Translations under genes and position numbers: made by a program
Shown here: in pieces, positions 60,374 to 64,000 of the stretch
Layout of the letters: every line of letters starts with the position of its first letter
Numbering within the stretch: position 1 is the stretch's first letter
Notes under the pieces: model-generated
Told to the model about the DNA's origin: nothing
Databases searched by the model: none
What the model saw: the letters and a program-made list of their open reading frames with translations, nothing else
Assembly: GCF_001997345.1 (NCBI RefSeq)
Contig: NZ_CP019606.1
Location: 1,426,001 to 1,490,000, forward strand
Length of the DNA stretch: 64,000 nt
Reading direction: 5' to 3'
DNA from: Tessaracoccus aquimaris
Lineage (GTDB): Bacteria > Actinomycetota > Actinomycetes > Propionibacteriales > Propionibacteriaceae

Positions 60374-63366
60374 ATGGATGTGGAGCTGCTGACGGGGCGG
60401 CGCTGGGCGACGCTGCTCGATGCCCTTGCCGACCGGCTGCGCGGCACCCACACCGATCCCTTCGCCTGGTCGCGCGTCGTCGTCTCCTCCCCCGCCACCG
60501 GGCGCATCGTCGGGCAGGAGATCGCCGCCCGGCTCGGCATCTCCGCGGGCATCGAGTACGTCACCCCCGCGCGCCTGATGGGTCAGCTCGCGGAGCGCGC
60601 AGGGGTCGCCCGCGACCGGTCCCGCTGGCTCGGCACCCCTCTAGAGCTGGCCACCTGGGAGGCCATCGACGAACTGGCCGACCAGTTCCCGGTGCTTGCC
60701 CGTGCAGCCGAGCCCGGCCGCGTCGGAGGCAGGCGCGCGACGGCGCAACGGATCGCCCGGCTCTTCAGGTGGTACCTCGACGTCTCCCCCGATCTGCTCG
60801 GCGGCTGGCTCGCCGGCGAGGATGCAGGGCCCGACGGTGAGGAACTCGCGCAGCGCTGGGCCTGGCAGCCCGCGCTGCTGCGCGCTGCCGTTGACTGCCT
60901 GGAGGTCGACCCGCTCGACACTCTCGAGGCGACCGTCAACGCGGCGGCCGACGACGACGTGCCGACCTTCGTGCTCGCCGTCGATGACCTGACGACCCCG
61001 CAGCGGGCGGCGCTGGAGTCGTTCGGGTCGCTGACGGTGATCGCCCCGCTCGGCTCGCCGGGCGCGGCGTGGGCAGAGGGTCTCGGCGCGCAGCCGACCG
61101 ACCTGGGCGACGAGGGCTCCCCCAACCCGGTCGAGGTGTCGCTGCACGACTCGCACGGCCCGGCCCGCCAGGTCGAGGTGCTGCGCGACGAACTGACCCG
61201 CGCGTTCGAGGCCGACCCGACGCTGGAGCCCCGCGACGTCGCGATCGTCTGCCCCCGCCCTGAGCGCTACGCGCATCTCCTTGACGCGGCGTTCTCCAAC
61301 CGCGTCGAGGGAGGCCACCCCGGCAGGCAGTTGCGCGTGCAGCAGGCCGCCGCCCCCGACCACAATCCGGTCCTGACGCTCCTGTCGACGCTGCTTCGGC
61401 TCGGCGAACTGCGCGCCTCCGCGACCGACGTTGTCGAACTGCTGCTTTCGGCGCCCATCGCGCACCGCTGGCGCCTCAACGACAGGCAGGCGGTCCTCGA
61501 ACTCGTCGGCGGCTCCGGCATCCGGTGGGGCATGGACGCCCAGCACCGCGCCGCCTTCGCGCTCGACGGGCTGGCCCAGAACACCTGGTTGCGCGGCCTT
61601 GACCGGCTACTGGTCGGCCTGTCCGTCGCGACTGGGCACGAGGGCTCGCTGCAGGTGGCGGGCACCGACGCGGTGGAGGCCTCCGACCTCGAGACGGTCG
61701 GGGCGCTGTGCGAGATCGTCTCGCGGCTGCGTCGCCTCATCGGCGAGACCGCGGCGCCCGCCACCATCGTCGAATGGGTGAGGCGCGCCCGCGCGATTCT
61801 CGTCGACCTGATCGGCCCCCGCGCGACGACGAGTGGCAGGTGCTGCACGCGCACTCCGTGCTCTCCCGGTTCGAGGCCGACCACGTCTCGAGCGAGACCC
61901 GCCTGACCCGCGGCGAGTTCGCCCATCTCCTGACCGCGGCCGAGTCCGCGCCGCGCGCGCGGGTCGCGGCGGGCAACGGCTCGCTGCTCGTCGCCCCACT
62001 GGGGGAACTGCGCCACGTCGAGTTCCGGCTGGTCGCGCTGCTCGGCGTCACCGACGACGTGGTGCCGGGCGGTTCGGGGCTCGCGCCAGACGCCGTCGAC
62101 CTCGGCGACGCGGCCCCCGATCAGCGGCGCAGGCGGCTCGACCAACTCCTCGGCCACGCCCGCTCCGCGGAACGGCTCCTGATCGTGCGGCAGAGCGCCT
62201 CGCAGCGCACCAACGACAGGATCGCGCCGCCGTCTGCGGTGAGTTGGCTCCTGGAGGAACTGGGCGCCGCCCCGCAGCCGGTCGCGCACCCACCGACGGC
62301 GACCTCGGAGGCCAACTTCGGCTCCCCCGCCAGCTTCGACATCGCGGCGCACTCGGGTGCCGTGGCCCGACGCTCCGCCTCCCGCGTCGCGACCGTGCGG
62401 CTCCGGCGCAGGGAACAGGCGAGGCTGCGTCCTGCGGGCGCGGCCCCCGCTCAGGTCTCCGTCACCCAGCTGACCCGCTTCCTCGCCGACCCTGCGAAGG
62501 CATTCCTGCGCTCGGCGGCAGGGCTGCCGCTGTTCACGGAGCCATCTCTCAACGACGACATGCCGCTCGAACTGAACGGGCTGGCCCAGTGGTCGGTCGT
62601 CACGACCCTGCTCGACGCGCTGAAGCAGGGCACGCCGCTGCAGTCTGTGATCAGGACGTTGCGCAGCAACGAGGAACTCCCGCCCGAAGAGATCGGCAGG
62701 GCCGAGTTCTCGCGCGCAAAGGCACGCGCCGAACTGCTCTGGGGGGAGGCTGGCCCCGCCTACCGGAGCGAGATCACCGACGTGCCCGTCGACCTGGGTT
62801 TCGACCTGCCTGGCCTCGGCACGATCCGGTTGGTCGACGAGATCCGTTGCCGCGGGGGCGAGGCGCTGACGCTGACCCCGAGCAAGACGACCGACAAGCT
62901 GATCGGGCCGTGGCTGGAGTCGCTGGCACTGACCGCCGCGGGAACCCCCACCCCTGGCAGCGTGTACCGGTTCGTGCAGGATCCGGGCAACTGGAGCGAC
63001 GTCATCGTCGACCACCGTCGGGTAGGCGAACCCGATCCGGCCGCCGCGCGGGCACGGCTCGAGACGGTGTTGCGGGCCTACGTGCTCGGCCAGCACCGCC
63101 TGATCCCCGCCCCCGCGACCGCCGCGATCTGCTACGCAGACGAGATCCGCCGCGATCGCCACAAGCGGGGCGCCTGGCGCGGCCAGCCGGGCTACCGGCA
63201 CGACAAGTGGAGTTCGATGGGTGAGGCGTGGGAACTGTTCTACGACCAGGACGTCGCCGACCTCTTCGTCGACCCTCCGACCGCTGAGGACCCGGCCAAC
63301 GGTGAGGACTCGGCCTTCGGCGCGTGGGCCGTTGCCCTGTACACCGGCCTGATGGGGGGCAACTGA
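60374..63366 (+). CDS. recC: RecC subunit of RecBCD, frameshifted
   Basis: Chi-recognition subunit of the RecBCD helicase/nuclease. The ATG at 60374 (MDVELLTGRRWATLLDALAD) is preferred over an ATG 33 bases earlier. The first part has VVVSSPATGRIVGQEIAARL and VTPARLMGQLAERAGV, then DPTLEPRDVAIVCPRPERYA and LRVQQAAAPDHNPVLTLLST. The frame breaks near 61815-61820 (GGCCCCCG): the first frame reads IVEWVRRARAILVDLIGP and the second continues DDEWQVLHAHSVLSRFEADH. One extra C restores about 998 residues, normal for RecC. The C-terminal part has SVTQLTRFLADPAKAFLRSA, the inactive nuclease-like domain. It overlaps recB by one base. Confidence 0.9.
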
Positions 63367-64000
63367 TGCACGACTTCGACCTGACCGGCCCCCTCCCCAC
63401 CGGCACGACGCTTCTCGAGGCGAGCGCGGGCACCGGGAAGACCTACGCGATCGCCGCGCTCGCGACCCGCTACCTCGCCGAGCGCCCCGACCTCGACGTC
63501 ACGCAACTCCTGATGATCACCTTCGGCAACCACGCAGCAGGCGAACTGCGCAGCCGGGTGTTCGCCAGGCTCCAGGCGACGCTGCGTCGCCTCGACGCCC
63601 ACCTCGCGGGCGAGCAGATGGACGACCCGGACCCCGTCGATCTGCTCCTGGCCGGCACCGACGCAAAGGTGCACCGCGACAGGATCGCCACCGCCGTCGC
63701 CCGCTACAACGAGGCAACGATCCTGACCACGCACGCGTTCTGCGACGCGATGCTTCGCGAGTTGGGCGTCCTCGCCGACTGGGACCCGGCCGAGACCATC
63801 GGCCCGGACGACCGCGAACTTGCGCGCCAATGCGCAAGCGACACCTATCTGAGGCTGCACCGCGACCAGAGCGATCCCCCGTTCGACCCGCGCACGGCGC
63901 TGCGGATCGGCGAGGCGGCCTGTGAGACCGCGCTGCCACTCCTGCCCCTCGACGGGCCGCGCCACGACTACGCCGTCGCGGTGCGCGAGTTGTACGCGGC
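63366..64000 (+). CDS. recB: RecB subunit of RecBCD, 5' part only
   Basis: Helicase/nuclease subunit, of which the first 211 residues are in the window. It starts MHDFDLTGPLPTGTTLLEAS, overlapping recC. Walker A is LLEASAGTGKTYAIAALA, and the following QLLMITFGNHAAGELRSRV and TILTTHAFCDAMLRELG are typical RecB motifs Ia and neighbours. The rest, including the nuclease domain, lies beyond 64000. Confidence 0.93.
   Translation, partial: MHDFDLTGPLPTGTTLLEASAGTGKTYAIAALATRYLAERPDLDVTQLLMITFGNHAAGELRSRVFARLQATLRRLDAHLAGEQMDDPDPVDLLLAGTDAKVHRDRIATAVARYNEATILTTHAFCDAMLRELGVLADWDPAETIGPDDRELARQCASDTYLRLHRDQSDPPFDPRTALRIGEAACETALPLLPLDGPRHDYAVAVRELYA

Noticed and set aside
58032..60392. Plus-strand frame of 786 codons
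   Set aside because: Antisense to uvrD2, which has all helicase motifs. Only its first part overlaps the ThiF-like gene, in another frame.
61267..63201. Minus-strand frame of 644 codons
   Set aside because: Antisense to recC. The recC frames show family motifs on both sides of the frameshift.
1..64000. CRISPR array
   Set aside because: I saw no regularly spaced identical repeats anywhere in the window and no cas genes.

Overview
The window comes from a high-GC actinobacterium, most likely a member of the Propionibacteriaceae. The best evidence is the right-hand neighbourhood: UPF0182, a PPA1309-family protein, a PDZ/S16 protease, a DUF2342 zincin, DUF5679, UvrD2 and recC-recB. Several start codons sit only a few bases after a -10-like element, as expected for leaderless actinobacterial mRNAs. 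No rRNA or CRISPR array is present. There are two tRNA genes: Leu(CAG) at 16578 and initiator Met(CAU) at 45403.

Left core, 1-16.4 kb. A 3'-truncated serA is followed by a five-gene oligopeptide-type ABC importer operon on the minus strand. Next come a FUSC membrane protein, a LacI regulator, a NERD-domain protein with an N-terminal Cys4 motif, and a thioesterase. The last part is a sugar or triose-phosphate cluster: ribokinase, a one-piece GAF/kinase/pseudo-receiver/LuxR regulator, class II aldolase, HAD phosphatase, dhaL and dhaK.

Accessory block, 16.6-45.4 kb, between the two tRNA genes. Subregion (a), 16.7-21.9 kb, is a patchwork: a diverged direct repeat around a lipoprotein gene, several small unknowns, an orphan histidine kinase and tandem DUF6924 genes. 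It ends at a bidirectional terminator. Subregion (b), 22.3-33.0 kb, is one overlapping defence operon: type I restriction-modification (hsdM, hsdS, hsdR), a SprT/YgjP-like metallopeptidase, an OLD-type ATPase/TOPRIM nuclease and a UvrD-like helicase. The last two form a Gabija-like (class 2 OLD) pair. Subregion (c), 34.0-45.4 kb, is an integrative mobile element. It carries a VirD4/HerA-like ATPase, a replication-relaxation protein, a DNA methyltransferase, ArdA, a ribbon-helix-helix protein, an XRE repressor with an ImmA protease, and a large serine integrase whose reading frame runs into tRNA-fMet. An intact ISL3-type insertion sequence, with an 8-bp target duplication, lies between the -35 and -10 of the element's main promoter. 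It interrupts an operator that resembles the one in front of the XRE gene.

Right core, 45.5-64 kb. This holds an AGCS symporter, an aldo/keto reductase, a DUF1349 protein, an active/inactive M16 peptidase pair, the conserved UPF0182-to-UvrD2 block, and the start of a recC-recB operon.

One pattern crosses all regions. Five genes (hsdM, hsdS, the XRE regulator, a ThiF-like gene and recC) each need one extra base to restore a full-length protein. In four of the five the base is missing from a G or C run. A shared sequencing or assembly error is the simplest explanation, so these genes should not yet be called dead.
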